The notes below the pieces were generated by a model. It did no database searches and was not told where the DNA came from. It saw only the letters and a program-made list of their open reading frames with translations. A stretch of DNA of 64,000 nucleotides from Ephydatia muelleri (Eukaryota; Porifera; Demospongiae; Spongillida; Spongillidae): NCBI GenBank assembly GCA_013339895.1, contig JABACO010000006.1, positions 6,522,087 through 6,586,086 of the forward strand, in the 5' to 3' direction. How positions within the stretch are numbered: position 1 is the first letter of the stretch; each line of letters begins with the position of its first letter. Below, one piece after another: positions 11,116 through 43,700 of the stretch. The translations under genes and the position numbers were made by a program.

Positions 11116-14100
11116 GTTTTCATCGATGCATGACAGGCTGCGGAGACGTGCCAGGATTTCAGCGTTCAGTATTATGACTTGGAGCTCGTTAACATCTTTA
11201 CCAACTCAGTCTTGCATTTAGGTCCTTACCTCCCCACAAACAACATCAGCACAAGTCATTCTAATGAGATCACCCTTTGCATACATGACGGATTCACTCC
11301 AGACAATGCATATAGCTGTCACCTTGATGCCTACAACATTGTTGGACAAAGTTCAACTTCCCCATCACTTGTGTGTATGTTCACACATTGCACTTCAAGC
11401 ACAGCTCCTTTGATGTCACATTTCTAACCCCACCTCCTACAGACACAACTAACGTTGCATTAGCTACTATAACAGGCAATGGAAGCCAGCTTTCTGTGAC
11501 CTGTTTCTTTATTGAAGGCACCAGAGCAAGAGGATGTGTGATGTACTTTGAAACACCAGAGGTGTCAGCCCAGTATATGATTCCTCGCCTGAACAACAAC
11601 ACAGCGATAGGAACAGTCCTATTAGGGCTATCGGTCAACTGCTACAATATCTCAGTGGTGGACTGGGAGGAAGATGGGTCGGTCGGATCGCAGGCTCTAT
11701 CAATCACTACCTTACCTTCGGAGGGTAAGCAGTTCAACCAGCTGCAAATGGTTACAAAAAATTGATATATGTAATGGTGCCGTTGATGGTCACATTTTTT
11801 CAAAGCATGCATGATCAGCAATGCATTTTGCATGCTATAAATGTGCTATTTACAAATATTTTCATCACAATAAACAGTGATCCTTCCACAGGTAAAAATG
11901 CTACTGAGTGTGGAAGCCATGAATTATCTCAGGCCCCCAGTCAGATTCCACCTGGTGGAGCATATGGTAGAAGTGTTCCTCTCCTGCCAATAGTGTTTAC
12001 CATAGCAGTGCTTTTGGTGGCAGTAATAGCTACAATAATAGCTGCTCTGTTTGTTTATCATTACAGAAGGCATCGCAAGGGTATGTTGTCCTCTGTTTCC
12101 TACACAAACCTGTATACTTCAATTTTACCCCACTTCAGCCATTGAAGAATATTCTCCAAGGAGAGAGACAATCAAAGACATGATGAGGTATTCGAGAAAC
12201 AATATGGCAATAATATGAACCGACTGTGCACATGGGACATGTGCTTATCGTTGTTGGCACAACCTTTGGTCACCCAACCAAGCACTTGTATCTTTGTTCT
12301 CTCCCAACCCCTCCTCCACAATACCCCCTCCTCCAAATCACCCCTCGCTCCACAATACCCCTCCTCCACAATACCACCCTCTCCTCCACATACCCCTCCC
12401 ACAATACCCCTCCTCCACAATACCCCCCTCCGCCACAATACCCCCTCCACACTACAAGACCCGCCGCCACAAGACCCGCCGCCACAAGACCCCCCGCCAC
12501 AAGACCCCGCCGCCACAAGACCCCGCCGCCACAAGACCCCGCCACAAGACCCCCCACAAGACCCCTCCGCCACAATACCCCTCCTCCACAAGACCCCCGC
12601 CATAAGACCCCCTCCACAATACCCCTCCTCCACAGACCCCCCTCCACAATACCCCTCCCACAATACCCTCCTCCACAATACCCCTCCTCCACAGTACCCC
12701 CCCCACAAGACCCCTCCACAATACCCCTCCGACACAATACCCCTCCTCCACAATACCCCTCCACACAATACCCCTCCCACAATACCCCTCCTACACAATA
12801 CCCCTCCTCCACAATACCCCTCCTCCACAATACCCCTCCTCCACAGTACCCCTCCTCCACAGTACCCCTCCTCCACAATACCCCTCCTCCACAATACCCT
12901 TCCTCCACAATACCCTCCTCCACAATGCCCCTCCTCCACAATACCCCTCCTGCACAACATTCTTTCTTTGCAAGGTCATATGAAAATAGAATGTTGAGAC
13001 GTTTCTGTGTATGGATGCGTTTGAACAGATTGTATATATTTTCACTCCCATGTCTTCACCAACTCCCAGAGCCAACAGGTGCAATGAAAAACGGACTGCT
13101 ACAAACATTCCACCAAATCTAGATAGCCTTGTAAGAGAACAAACATGAACTTGATAGCATACCATTAAGTATATGAAAATTTGTGTTCCAGGTGTCATCA
13201 GATAATTTGTGTGTGCAAACAATTACATCACCACTTGCCAATGGGGCAGAGACTCTAGAGGTGCATGTAATAAATGAAGACACAAGTGTGGTAAGTATTA
13301 CAAGCATGCACAACGAATCATTGGAGTTTTAACACAGTATTTTATGTAATAAGTACATTAAAAATCAGTTCAAGACATTGCTTTGGTTTTGTTGTTTTTT
13401 TCATTGCTGAAAAAATGGAACTGGTAGACTGTACATAACCATCTCAGCAAAACAAACAGACCAGTGTACTAAAGTTAGATGCCACTCCAACTAAAAATTG
13501 CCATTGTCTCCCCCATCCCATGATTACATGTAATACTCTTGCAACAGCAATTTGAGCTCTGAATCTGAGCATTGGGACACATTGGTACAGTCTACACCCA
13601 GGCAATTACTCTAAAGGATCTTCGGAGAGGTGGTCCAAATCTTTTTCAATTTCAACCAGGAAGGCGTGTCCATGCCATGCAGAGTTAAAGCTTACAAACA
13701 ATCAGTTTTAACACATGTGTTGAAGTTGAACTTGCAAGAAATGTATCATCACATTGAGTCAGAACAGAAGTCAACAATTGACTTTCATTTATTTCACCCC
13801 TAGTGGGCCAAAATCTTCAAATTTAACAAATCCTGGGTTAACACCTCGAGTTGACATCATTGCCTAGCAAGGCACTATTATGTCACCAATGCGTTTTCCT
13901 ACTTTGCAGAGCTAACAAGGAAGCAAAATCTTCTTCAGTATAAGGCTATCCAAAATATATTACTTACTCCTTTCAACATAAAGTACAACCGTGTCCTAGA
14001 TTTGTAGTCTCATCTTGTTTCTTTTCAGTCCACACCTGCTGCCTCCTTGAGAGATATTGTTCTCTTCTATTGCCATCCATGTTCCTTTCTAGTACTCCTT

Positions 14101-14589
14101 TTGCTTCTACCAAGTGTTCACCTTTATCTCTATTGTTCACAGCTGGGGCCACATCCCAAATGTTACGACTTGCAATACTATGCATTTGTAATGTAATATA
14201 ACTTAGATTAGTATTTCGAGAAATCAAACATCACTTAGGCTATCATTCTCAATAATTTGTAGCTATTACTGCCACCATGTTGTTTTGAGCCTTCCAATTC
14301 TAGCCATTTATAACCATCTAACCATCTATGTACATGTGTATTATCGTGTTGAGATGTATCCTGCAAAAAAAATGCATTTTGCTTCTATAAAAATGAAACA
14401 AAGATGAAATGTTTAATTTGTGGTTAAGGCCAAAAACTTATCGTTTCATTGTGCATGCAGTCTTTGGCTGGCAGCAGTAATTTTAATATTAGCACATCTA
14501 TGCTAAAACATCCATATAAATACAGCAACATAATTTAACAAGTACATAATCCTAATTCATTCCTGTAGGTTTGTGAGACATTGGTGTAG
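9951..14589 (+). CDS. Ig/FN3 single-pass receptor with PDZ-binding tail (first exon unresolved)
   Basis: Ten exons join in phase: 9951-10286, 10388-10684, 10721-10857, 11137-11374, 11443-11724, 11892-12080, 12139-12187, 13079-13130, 13192-13290 and 14569-14589. They give about 565 residues before an exon that I could not place. A candidate signal exon at 9818-9903 is one base out of phase. Exon 2 is an Ig-like domain (Cys about 60 residues before a second Cys, with NWF between them). The next four exons form FN3-like modules with NVIGKSD and NIVGQSS near their ends and several NxT/NxS sites. The seventh listed exon (11892-12080) region holds a membrane segment (VFTIAVLLVAVIATIIAALF) followed by the stop-transfer YHYRRHRK. 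The roughly 80-residue cytoplasmic tail has no kinase or phosphatase domain and ends CETLV, a class I PDZ ligand. The role is inferred to be a surface adhesion or signalling receptor anchored through a PDZ scaffold. The 36-bp gap at 10685-10720 could be a micro-intron or coding sequence, because it is in frame. Confidence 0.75.
12309..12953. repeat. C-rich minisatellite in a receptor-gene intron
   Basis: Dozens of copies of a roughly 16-bp unit with core CTCCACAATACCCC lie in the intron between exons 12139-12187 and 13079-13130. A variant block around 12,450-12,600 uses CCGCCACAAGACCC instead. The long Pro/Thr/His-rich and Gly/Trp-rich open frames here come from the repeat and are not genes. 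Confidence 0.95.
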
Positions 14590-15656
14590 TTGATCATCCT
14601 TTCCACACGAAGAACACTGGAGAGCCCAGGCTTTGATGCAGTTGAGCTTGCCAGGAAACCACCAACCTGACACAAAGACTGACGAGTACAGCATAACTGA
14701 CCTTTTACGTGTTATCAGATGTCAATGCTCCAATGCTGTTGTGTGTATTGCAGCATGTTTAGGGTTTGTACATGTAACAATGACAACAAATGAACTCACA
14801 TACAAATCACGGGACACTTTAACTTTGAACAACAGATCAGTGTACTTTGCAGCCTTATTTATTTTTCTTCCATGTATGATCGTAAATCTGTAACAAGCCA
14901 TACCATATTGGTTACAGTACATCATACACCCTATGGAAGTGATTGCAAACTAAGAAACAGGTATCATCTACTACCTGCTATATCATTTTATTAAATGTCG
15001 ACTCACTAATATGCCAACACTCAGATTCAGGTACCTGTATTATGGGCAATAGTGCACTAATTGGAAAAGTGTATTTTTAATTGGATGATACTTCAATGTG
15101 AACTAATATTCAGGTACTACAGGGGGAGGAGGGGTTGGGTTGGGTGTTGGTCCGTTTATGCTTTATGCGGGAAAGGTGAATACCTAGAACCCATATGTGA
15201 GTATTGTCAGCTGACACTGACAAATATTTGGAATGTAGTAGTTTGGGTCAAGTGGGCAGGTGGGAGGAGGTTAAAGAAACAAACACACATTTGCTGTGGC
15301 CCATGTTGGGTTAAGACATCCCACCCCCTCACACCCAACCTGCCTTCTCTTATGCGTGGCTGATATCCCCACAGATACTCACTTGCATTGCAATGTATGC
15401 GCAAACATGAGGTTCACTGCAAATGTTAGACTCACAGATAAATTCAAATATAGAATTTTAAAACACTTGATTCAAACCGATACAAATGTCGCATGCAGTT
15501 ATAATTTGTCATAGTTTCTTCTGAAGCATAACTGAATTCCGGAATATAATAGTGTCAGTGTAAACCTTATTCCATCCTGGGGGGGGGGGGGGGGGGGGGG
15601 GGGAAATGAGGATAAATAAAAATATAACGTAAATCTGATAACGATCCAGCGAGCAC
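14590..15656. other. Stretch between convergent genes; 15579-15603 is poly-G
   Basis: This holds the 3-prime region of the receptor gene and should hold the last exon of the minus-strand MRH-domain gene, which I could not locate. An uninterrupted run of 25 G lies at 15,579-15,603. No other feature is supported. Confidence 0.4.
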
Positions 15657-18005
15657 CTTAATTAGAAAAGGAACGTCCTTCCAAAATCTGACGTGAGGTA
15701 TCATCTCCTGACCCCTGGCTCCCCTGGAGTACAGCAACGTGCTTCCACCAATGAGATAGGCGATCACACCACCGATCACTCTGAAAACAATTCACAGCGT
15801 AACCACCGTACACTGGGTAAGACACACACATCTCACCCTACTCACAGACATATCAGGACGATTCCTACTATTCCTCGCAAGTCTTCTGACTGGACCCGAG
15901 CTGAAGCTACTGCTTGCCCTTGTACGGTGAACGTCTGCGCCAATGAACAATTACATTCCGCTTAAATCGTTCACCATTATGCTGCTGCATTTTTTACAAT
16001 AACTTCTTACATGCACAGCAAAAAAAATTGTGAAGGCCATCTGTGATCACTCCAAGTGCAGCCAAAAAAGTGTCACCCTCACCCTGGTGCTAAAAATCTG
16101 AGTGGATTTCACTCATATTGTATGTAAATGGAGTGAAATCACTGTCTATTAACTCTTTGAATGCCAAGTGCATATATATACAAACTCACAAAACGAGAAT
16201 TATCTGCCTCACCATTCATGCAGTGCTGTGTATTATATCGTGTTGATCAAAATCACTTTGAATATGCATACAAGTGCGATACTGACATGCATGTAACCCC
16301 ATAACTAGTCATACAAATATGTGGTCCTGGTGTAAGCACATTTTGTGTGTCCATTATAACCTGCTGGGCCTTTTGTTGCAACAACCCATAATGCTAAACT
16401 TGCAAGAGGGGAGAGTGAACAGGCATGATATACTACACTGATCTGGGCTACACATTCTTGTTCTTGGAGTAATGCAGTGATGCATTAGTGAAGTCAAGTG
16501 AGGTCATCTGAATAATGGGGTTCTTTAGCCAGTGTGAGAGGAAACATAATTACTTTGTACATGGACTTCAAGGTTACAAGTGTAGCAAGCATATGCATGC
16601 ATCATTGATATGTGACTGATCAACACATTTTTACACGCAATATCTAACTAATGCATGAATGGTGTAACGGTTGTGCGTGCATGAATGCATATACGCACTT
16701 GGCGTTCAAAGAGTTAAAAAATGAATTATGTTTCAAATCATGGATTTCAAGCAAATTAGAAGGTACATGTCATATGGGTAATAAATGTCAGTTGTGGTTT
16801 CACTTCATAATTGATCAGACTGTAATATATCAACTACTTTAAAGGATTAATGTACAATCATGTCTGGTAGCAGGAAGTATTACATAATCAATTAAAGTCA
16901 GGTTCGAATCCTGGACCCGTCCTCTTTTTTTTTTTTTTTTTTTCCAATTCACACTAGGTTTGTGGTGAACTGGTAAGAAGGTCACACCTGATTTGGAGGG
17001 CTATTGGTGGTAACTTCACATCACAAAACTAGTGACCTTCACACTTCTATTTTTGCTGTGTGGCTGATAACATCTGAATATCAGACTGCTTACATAACTT
17101 GGTGTAGAGGGACCACCATATGATCCATAACTGAGTTTGGTGTTCGGGTCAGTAGTTGCGGTGAATGTCACTACTGAGTACCTGCATTGGATGGCCATGT
17201 TGTCTCTTGATAGTGACCGATTGAAATTTCTTACCTATTTATACCAGTGGTTGCTACGGGGTCTCCTCCATTGTAGGTCACAACAAAAGAGAGGGGATCC
17301 AGTGAGTTCACAGACCAGACAGATGATGATGTCTTTCCACAGCTGTTCAGGGACGTTGACGAATAGATCTGACACATCTGGAGGGTAACAAGCCAGCGTC
17401 AGTTACGATGCACAGAGAATGTTTTAGCACGTCACTTATGCATACAAATGACATTCTGGTTTTTAGTACATTGCTATATGCAGAGAACCAGAGACAACGT
17501 ATTTCTGGGTTTCTCGGATTTATAAATTTTTTACTAAATACTGTTTATACGCGAACATGTGCAATTCGCGCGCAGGAAAGACAGACTGGCACTTCAATAA
17601 AGCCGTAGTAGACATACACACTCAGGCAAGGTGGAAAAACAGGCTACGAGGAAACTAACCGCCGCCAGTTGAGAGCCGGTGCACTTTAATCCCGCACAAG
17701 GACTAAAGGAAAAGTTCTGGACTCCAGCCGTAATCCTGCGTCGGAAGGAAGATGCCCGCGGAAAGAATGCATCAAGAATAAGAGATAGCAGTGCTACCTA
17801 ACGTACGTACGTTAATGGATAAGAGAAGAGACCACTGATATCCAGCTGGAAACCGCTACCATCACACCTACAGCCGGAAACGGGCTGGCATGAAAGCTCA
17901 CCGGCATTGACGAGTGTTATCAGCAGCTGCAGTAGCAGCAGCAGATGTAGCAGATGTAGTGGCATTCAAGAGCATATACGCCCACCAAATGAGGTTACGT
18001 CGCAT
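15657..18005 (-). CDS. MRH-domain membrane receptor, cation-dependent mannose-6-phosphate receptor-like (3-prime end missing)
   Basis: Six minus-strand exons join in phase: 18005-17902, 17735-17660, 17377-17235, 17205-17094, 15934-15846 and 15780-15657. They give 216 codons with no stop. Residues 1-20 are hydrophobic after MRR (signal peptide). The lumenal part has six cysteines and the MRH pattern: FSPC, then CQIY, then SFVVTYNGGD, then RDN...C. Residues about 166-191 (GIVGIVLICLVIGGVIAYLI) are a membrane segment. The tail GARGQEMIPHVRFWKDVP closely follows the CD-M6PR/MRH-receptor tail pattern (GA.G.E.IPH..FW). Proteins of this class carry lysosomal or Golgi cargo between compartments. An alternative start at 17965 gives a very Leu-rich signal peptide and would need a different acceptor in exon 2. 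The last exon should add the tail after residue 216. A piggyBac-like MITE sits in the fourth intron. Confidence 0.7.
16149..16717. mobile_element. piggyBac-like MITE (TTAA-flanked)
   Basis: The sequence TTAACTCTTTGAATGCCAAG at 16,149 is matched in inverted orientation by an end at 16,714-16,717. Reading inward from the right, the end is TTAACTCTTTGAACGCCAAG, with similarity continuing through GTGC.TATA. TTAA at both edges is the target site used by the piggyBac superfamily. The 569-bp interior has no transposase and is AT-rich. It lies within an intron of the MRH-domain gene. Related ends occur at 33,738-33,954 and 56,107. Confidence 0.75.
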
Positions 18006-18299
18006 CACGTGCACTTCCGATGAAATGAATTGTAGCAATAAAAGGTGAGTTTTTAAAATCGCGTTCATGCAGCATGCTAACTATAGGGTGTGTAACCGGT
18101 TTGTGTTTTTCGATTCGGAAATACTTAGGTATTTATCATCAGCACGCCCATTATTCGAATAACTACCTTTAAAAAAATATATATATCCGGATACAATTTT
18201 GTTATTGCATTGTCTGCCGTAGCATTAATAACCAATAATTCACGTTTCACATAATGCATTTATTTATACAAACAACCCTGTACAAAACTACCCGTAACC

Positions 18300-18560
18300 C
18301 TCAACCAAGTCCATTTTTGTGGCTGTATTAGGAAGGGCCATGAAAGCATGAGCATTGGCTCGAACTAAGAGTAGACTTAGCCTGTCGTAAATGGAATTTT
18401 GCACGACAGCCAGATTGAATTGGCTTGTGCCGCAAGTCGTACTGCCAGCTTAGAGAATAATTGGCCTGCTGTTCTTCCCCATACACCAAATGTCTCCATC
18501 ACTAGTGGAACACACTTCCAACCCAGGCATATGGCATCACACCCGCTTCGGACAAAATAC
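18300..18560 (-). mobile_element. Non-LTR retrotransposon fragment, C-terminal region
   Basis: The minus strand encodes GWKCVPLVMETFGVWG followed by LFSKLAVRLAAQANS, then continues after stops or frameshifts to SSVRANAHAFMAL. This order (GW.C.PL..ET.G.WG, LA.RLA, L..VRANA.A) is the C-terminal region of a reverse-transcriptase family seen again at 19,487, 43,318, 44,600 and 51,250. The copy is truncated and frame-broken. Confidence 0.6.
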
Positions 18561-18735
18561 TTGATTTAAGATTGAAAGAGTTAAAAAAAAATTGAACTGA
18601 TTGTGACATCACTGATTATGTTACTATATATACTACATGCGTGGGGACGTGCAACCGTTTGCTTGACGGCTGGTATATAGTGGTGGCTACCCCACTATAA
18701 CTCGAGGCCAGGCTACCTGGTAGTCAATAGTAGTG

Positions 18736-18785
18736 CATGCTGGACACATGCATGCTATTGCAACAGCATGCATGTGTTCAGCATG
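18736..18785. repeat. Hairpin, 21-bp arms
   Basis: Arms at 18,736-18,756 and 18,765-18,785 are inverted copies with one mismatch around an 8-base loop (ATTGCAAC). The arms are rich in CATGCATG. It could be a transposon end remnant or a structured site. Nothing else supports a function. Confidence 0.6.
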
Positions 18786-18814
18786 TGTTACTATGGATAC
18801 ACGTTAACACATTT

Positions 18815-18960
18815 CATAGATCGTTCATATAAGGCGTTATAGAAGGCAAACGAGGCATAGCCAAGAGTTTCTTCTTGAGCCATAGGTCGTCATAAACAAG
18901 AGCAGCCTTGCTAAATAAGCGTTCCACTTCTGCTGATGTTGCTGGCACAGCAAGGTATTT
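18815..18960 (-). mobile_element. hAT transposase C-terminal fragment
   Basis: The minus strand encodes KYLAVPATSAEVERLFSKAA followed by LVYDDLWLKKKLL. This is the hallmark of the hAT dimerisation domain (hATC): the PATSA.VER.FS core and the following basic helix. Only this tail remains. The upstream catalytic region is not recognisable. Confidence 0.7.
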
Positions 18961-19486
18961 TCATGCCATTGTCTGCAGCTAGGGCCACACTGAAACCTGA
19001 ATAACCTAGGTATTCGGCTGGCAAGTTGACGAAATTTATTCGGAAAATCGATTTAGTTTTTTTTAATTTTTTATATTTGATTTTCAGATCCAAAAACCCT
19101 GAAAAATCGATTAGTGTTTTAGAAGTATTCAAAAAATCGATTCTCATTGTCCAGAGAAGGTTACTAACCAGAATGCTGGTACTTAAAACAAAAATATCAA
19201 TTTTTCAGGAACGTGCACAATGTCAATGCCCCAGACTTTGTGTGACGATTTGTTTACAATGGCGGCATGTGTTTATGTATCAGTTATTTTTGGTAGTGCC
19301 GAGCAAGCGGTCTGTACATGTGCTAAAGGTTTTGCTAGTGAAGGTGCGAATGATTATTAGTCTCTTGCACGTGTCAGTCTTTCTTCACATTACTCTGTAC
19401 AACCCCTTCTGAAGAAAATAATGCTGCTAAATGAAATACAGACAACAATTAAGTCAAAATTGAATGACTGAATGCATACTGGTATG

Positions 19487-19600
19487 TCAGACAGAACTGC
19501 GACTTAGCCGGGTGGTGAGTCGAGAGGCCAGCTGGGAGAAAACATCCTTCCCATGCTGCATGTGACCAAGGGAAACACACAACCATGATAGTGATGGCGT
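19487..19600 (-). mobile_element. Non-LTR retrotransposon fragment
   Basis: The minus strand reads CVSLGHMQHGKDVFSQLASR, then LTTRLSRSS. This is a decayed version of the C-terminal motif (C.PL..ET.G.WGKEA...F..LASRL) of the same RT family found at 18,300 and 51,250. It is short, so the identification rests on the LASRL region and spacing. Confidence 0.4.
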
Positions 19601-20587
19601 GGTTTCCAAGGAGATGGAGGGCACGGCCAGGGCAAAGTGCACAGCAAATGCTTTATGAAATATAATGGAATACAGGTGGATCATAGGTGCAGTCACAACC
19701 CCTCTGATGAGACCACTGACTGAACATTGTCAGACTCTGATATGAAGAAACTATAGCATGACAAAGAAATGGATACTTGCTATAACACCAGTTTGGACGG
19801 AGGAGGTAGCTCTGGGCAGTGCTTGGCACACTCTGACAAAACTGCCTGACAGGGCACCACATATTATTAATTAAAAGCAATTCTTTAGGTCTAGCTTTCC
19901 TAACATCAAATGGCAATTATTGGCACCTGAAACTCCAGGTTAGAAATCTGCAACTGTCAGTTGCTTTGCTGAGGCACAGAAACACTTTCTAACCAGTCAG
20001 GGAAAGCTTCTCCCATGCAACAAGGCACCCGAGTTTTGTTATTCAGTTTGAAAGCTCCTTCCCTCCCCCTCTCTCTCTCTGGTTTGGCACATTAACGGAC
20101 CTTTTTTTAAAACAATTAATGCGTGCAATAGCTCAACTGCATGAAATAGTTCAGTTCTGTTTATATACCGAAGGATTAGCATTATACAGCATTTGAATGC
20201 AATCAGTGATTGGATAGTTAATTTCAATCACTGAGGACGTTATTACGTTAATATATATATATATATCAGCCACCTTTCACCCAATGGGAGGATCTGATGG
20301 GGCATCGATGTGTTTAAACGCTACGAGCGTGGTTCATTATATAGCTGCTCATTTTCGGCGGCAAAAGTCTAAGAGCACACCAGAGCTATACTACCTCTGA
20401 GCACATTAATGAAGTCGATTATTACATATACATGTATAGTAACAAAAATCCCTATAGGATCCTCCCTTTTGTTACTTCGTCCGTCCACATGGTAATATAT
20501 ATACTAACATACGTGTGGGCAAAGAAAACTGCAACACCTACATGCCCATAGCTGCAGGCAAGTTCTAGACATAATTTCCGCGAGCTA

Positions 20588-20870
20588 AGGCGTGCGCCGT
20601 GCGGTTGTATGCGTGCAGAAATCGCCACGGTAATCATCCTGGCCTTGCATTTTTCAGGTTTCCACAAGTTGGCCACATTCCATGTACAAGAGATTAAAGT
20701 GGAAAAAAACAATGAAAAGACCATATACCCGTATTTGTGGCGACCATTTCGTCTCTGGTATTTCTTTTCTGTTCATTCATAAAAGAAACATATCTTTTAT
20801 AAAGGCAAGCCTTCAGACAAATGACTACATCCCAACTTTGACCAACGACTTCCATACAGCATATTCTCAA
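20588..20870 (+). pseudogene. THAP-domain relic
   Basis: The plus strand reads LYACRNRHGNHPGLAFFRFP, then after a frameshift RLKWKK and RPYTRICGDHFVSG, and further on DYIPTL. Cysteine, FFRFP, W, ICGDHF and DYIPT occur in the order and spacing of a THAP zinc finger (C2CH), the DNA-binding domain of P-element-type transposases and THAP proteins. The frameshift and the stops between the blocks make it a pseudogene. No transposase core was recognised downstream. Confidence 0.55.
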
Positions 20871-22095
20871 ACTGCATGTCCTGACATAACCAGATTGGAA
20901 GTAATTGAATGCTTCCATTTGCTTCCAGGCAAGGAGCGTAAAGGTACCCAGACGATTTACAAAGATGTGACCGCACTCTATTTGTGTCAATTTCCTGTCA
21001 TCACGGAATCTGTGGCTGTTTCTTTCCAAATAAGGGTCATCATCAACAGTAAGGCCCGCAGCTCGTTTGCAATTTTTCCCTGTAGCGTTGAGCAGTCTTC
21101 GCATCCATGCACACTAACACGTTCCCAGTTTAATGTTTTGCCTACCAACAATTATTCACGTGATCGTCGTATGGAATTTAATGAGACACATCCTAACTCT
21201 GAAATTATGTACATGTATACGGATCACACATGGGCTTTTCCTATTCTCAGTCTAAATTTTGTGTGGGTTTATCTCCAAGAGAAAAAAGTGTCTTACAAGA
21301 TGCAATGGAGGAACTAACAGACGGCTGAAACTCTCCAGGAAAACCGCGAACGAAAATAAATGTGCAATTAATGATTTCTTTAAAGTAGAATGACGTAATG
21401 TAAATGTTACGACAACATCATCATAATGACGAAATGAATCAAAGCGATGCGGATGGCCTTTTCATATCATGTAACACAACCATTATATTGTAATTCAGAG
21501 GAGCTTTCAACGCTATTTCATTTGCAGTGGTACTGATTGAGATTTTGTCGGCCTATTATGTTCCTTGTGACATAATAAGAACAAGGCTTGGGATCGCCTG
21601 TGTTTTCTGTAGCTGCTGTTGATTTTTCCATTTGGTGCTTTGGAATACTTACGAAGCTATACATCTGGCTTGTAATTATATAATGCCGAATACAACTGTA
21701 AGTAATTACTGTAGTATAGGATCCATTTGTTGCTCAAGTTCCTACGACAAATGACTCTTCTGTGTTTTGTGCCGTGTGCATGCGACCAAATGATTGCAAG
21801 TCTGCGACGTTACTCAAGTGACATCACTTCCCATGCAACTGAACTGAAATGGTTGGACGTTTTATTCTATCTGTCAAAAAAACATGGCGCTGTGTCTTCT
21901 TCATATTATTGTGGTACACGTGGTAATCGCCCATTTTCAATTCAATTGTGCAAACCACTATTTGTTAACGATAATGAAAATAGTGCTCACGTGTCTGATT
22001 AATGATGAGGTCAGAGGTTCTTGTATACCTGACGCATCTATAATCATACGGAGTTAAAAAGGTGCATTGACCTCCTTGTTGAAAAAAAAAAAAAA
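20871..22095. other. Upstream region of PPIP5K, no further gene recognised
   Basis: Open frames at 20,682-21,317 and 21,727-22,002 on the plus strand show no family motif beyond the THAP remnant. The 5-prime UTR and promoter of PPIP5K are expected here. An A15 tract directly precedes the start codon at 22,096. No TATA box or other core element can be assigned. Confidence 0.45.
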
Positions 22096-42837
<20,742 letters not shown>

Positions 42838-42869
42838 TCCACACATCTCATTTGATTCACTGTCATGGA

Positions 42870-42875
42870 ATTAAA
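42870..42875 (+). promoter_or_regulatory. Candidate polyadenylation signal of PPIP5K
   Basis: ATTAAA, the common variant hexamer, lies 33 bases after the PPIP5K stop codon. No transcript evidence is available, and a longer 3-prime UTR is possible. Confidence 0.4.
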
Positions 42876-43225
42876 TATTGTCCGTTATCTCTGTTTGGTG
42901 TGTTATTCTGAGCTGAGCCCGTAAATAATTGTAACTCATATGTCCTGCATGTGTAAATACATGTAGACTTTAAAAAATGCCCATCAAATTAGTGCAGGCA
43001 TTACAATCTGTTCCTTCAAATCTTTAAATTTTCTGTCACATACTGTGCATTGAATTAGTACCAATTATATCGAGTCCTCAAAGTTGTGCATTTTGATTTG
43101 TATCCATAGCAACGGAGAGACATGGGGGTTAAATGTTGTCAAAGGTCTGTGGGTACCTTTCTGTCACGCTGATTATATGCGAATGTGAACCACCCCTGCT
43201 CTTAGGGCTAAAAAAAAAGTTGATC

Positions 43226-43305
43226 TATATATGGGATTGTTCCGCGAAAAGGGACCTAGAGCATGCATTATAAAATTTCCAGTCTATGCAATGGAAATGT
43301 AACGC
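43226..43305. mobile_element. Solitary end of the 7,079-8,430 transposon family
   Basis: The sequence ATATGGGATTGTTCCGCGAA, followed by AAGGGACCTA, CATTATAAAATTTCCAG and GGAAATGTAACGCTTGC, matches the right terminus and a subterminal block of the element at 7,079-8,430. A LINE fragment starts immediately afterwards, so the interior and the other end are lost or were replaced. Confidence 0.65.
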
Positions 43306-43317
43306 TTGCAGTCATAT

Positions 43318-43700
43318 CATTCACATCAATATGTGACACTAACTTTTGGAGGACAAGTGAAAACAGCAAAGGACCAAGGAGGTCTCTTTGCTGTACTCCT
43401 GATTCTGAATGGATTTCTCCTAGAGGGTGCCACAACATGGATGGTACCCATAACACCACGATACCCATGGCAATTGGCACATTCATCACGGAGAACTTGT
43501 CTGGAGAGAGTGTTAAAGGGATTCCTCATGTCCACCTTGAAAATAATAAAGTCCTCATCCATCCAGTGATCCTCAGTACATCTCAGACCATGGATAATCT
43601 TTTCAGAACCCGCCTGGCAGGCCACACCCATTTGCAAGGGCTGCAATATGCCTGCAGCTTTTGTCTTTATTACTGCACACAGGCACTTTCCTGTCAGCAT
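43318..43700 (-). mobile_element. Non-LTR reverse transcriptase fragment (palm region)
   Basis: The minus strand encodes LQPLQMGVACQAGSEKIIHG, then HWMDEDFIIFKVDMRNPFN and, in a shifted frame, GVQQRDLLGPLLFSLVLQKL. The order KVDMRN.FN...GVQQ.D.LGPLLF is the fingers/palm of a reverse transcriptase (VDM.NAFN and QG.PLGP motifs). The frameshift and loss of both flanks show that it is dead. It belongs to the RT family whose C-terminal pieces lie at 18,300, 44,600 and 51,250. Confidence 0.8.

Noticed and set aside
12172..13222. Proline- or glycine/tryptophan-rich ORFs of 100-298 codons
   Set aside because: They are readings of the C-rich intronic minisatellite. The real exons on either side join across it in phase.
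16890..16945. tRNA gene or tRNA-derived SINE: a perfect B box (GGTTCGAATCC) followed by CCTGGACCCGTCC and a long T run
   Set aside because: No matching acceptor-stem 5-prime strand, convincing A box or cloverleaf can be drawn in the preceding 70-90 bases. A SINE remnant remains possible but is not supported.
20682..21317. A single 211-codon plus-strand gene
   Set aside because: Only its start matches a THAP domain. The upstream half of that domain is in another frame, and the downstream part shows no family motif, so it is treated as a relic.
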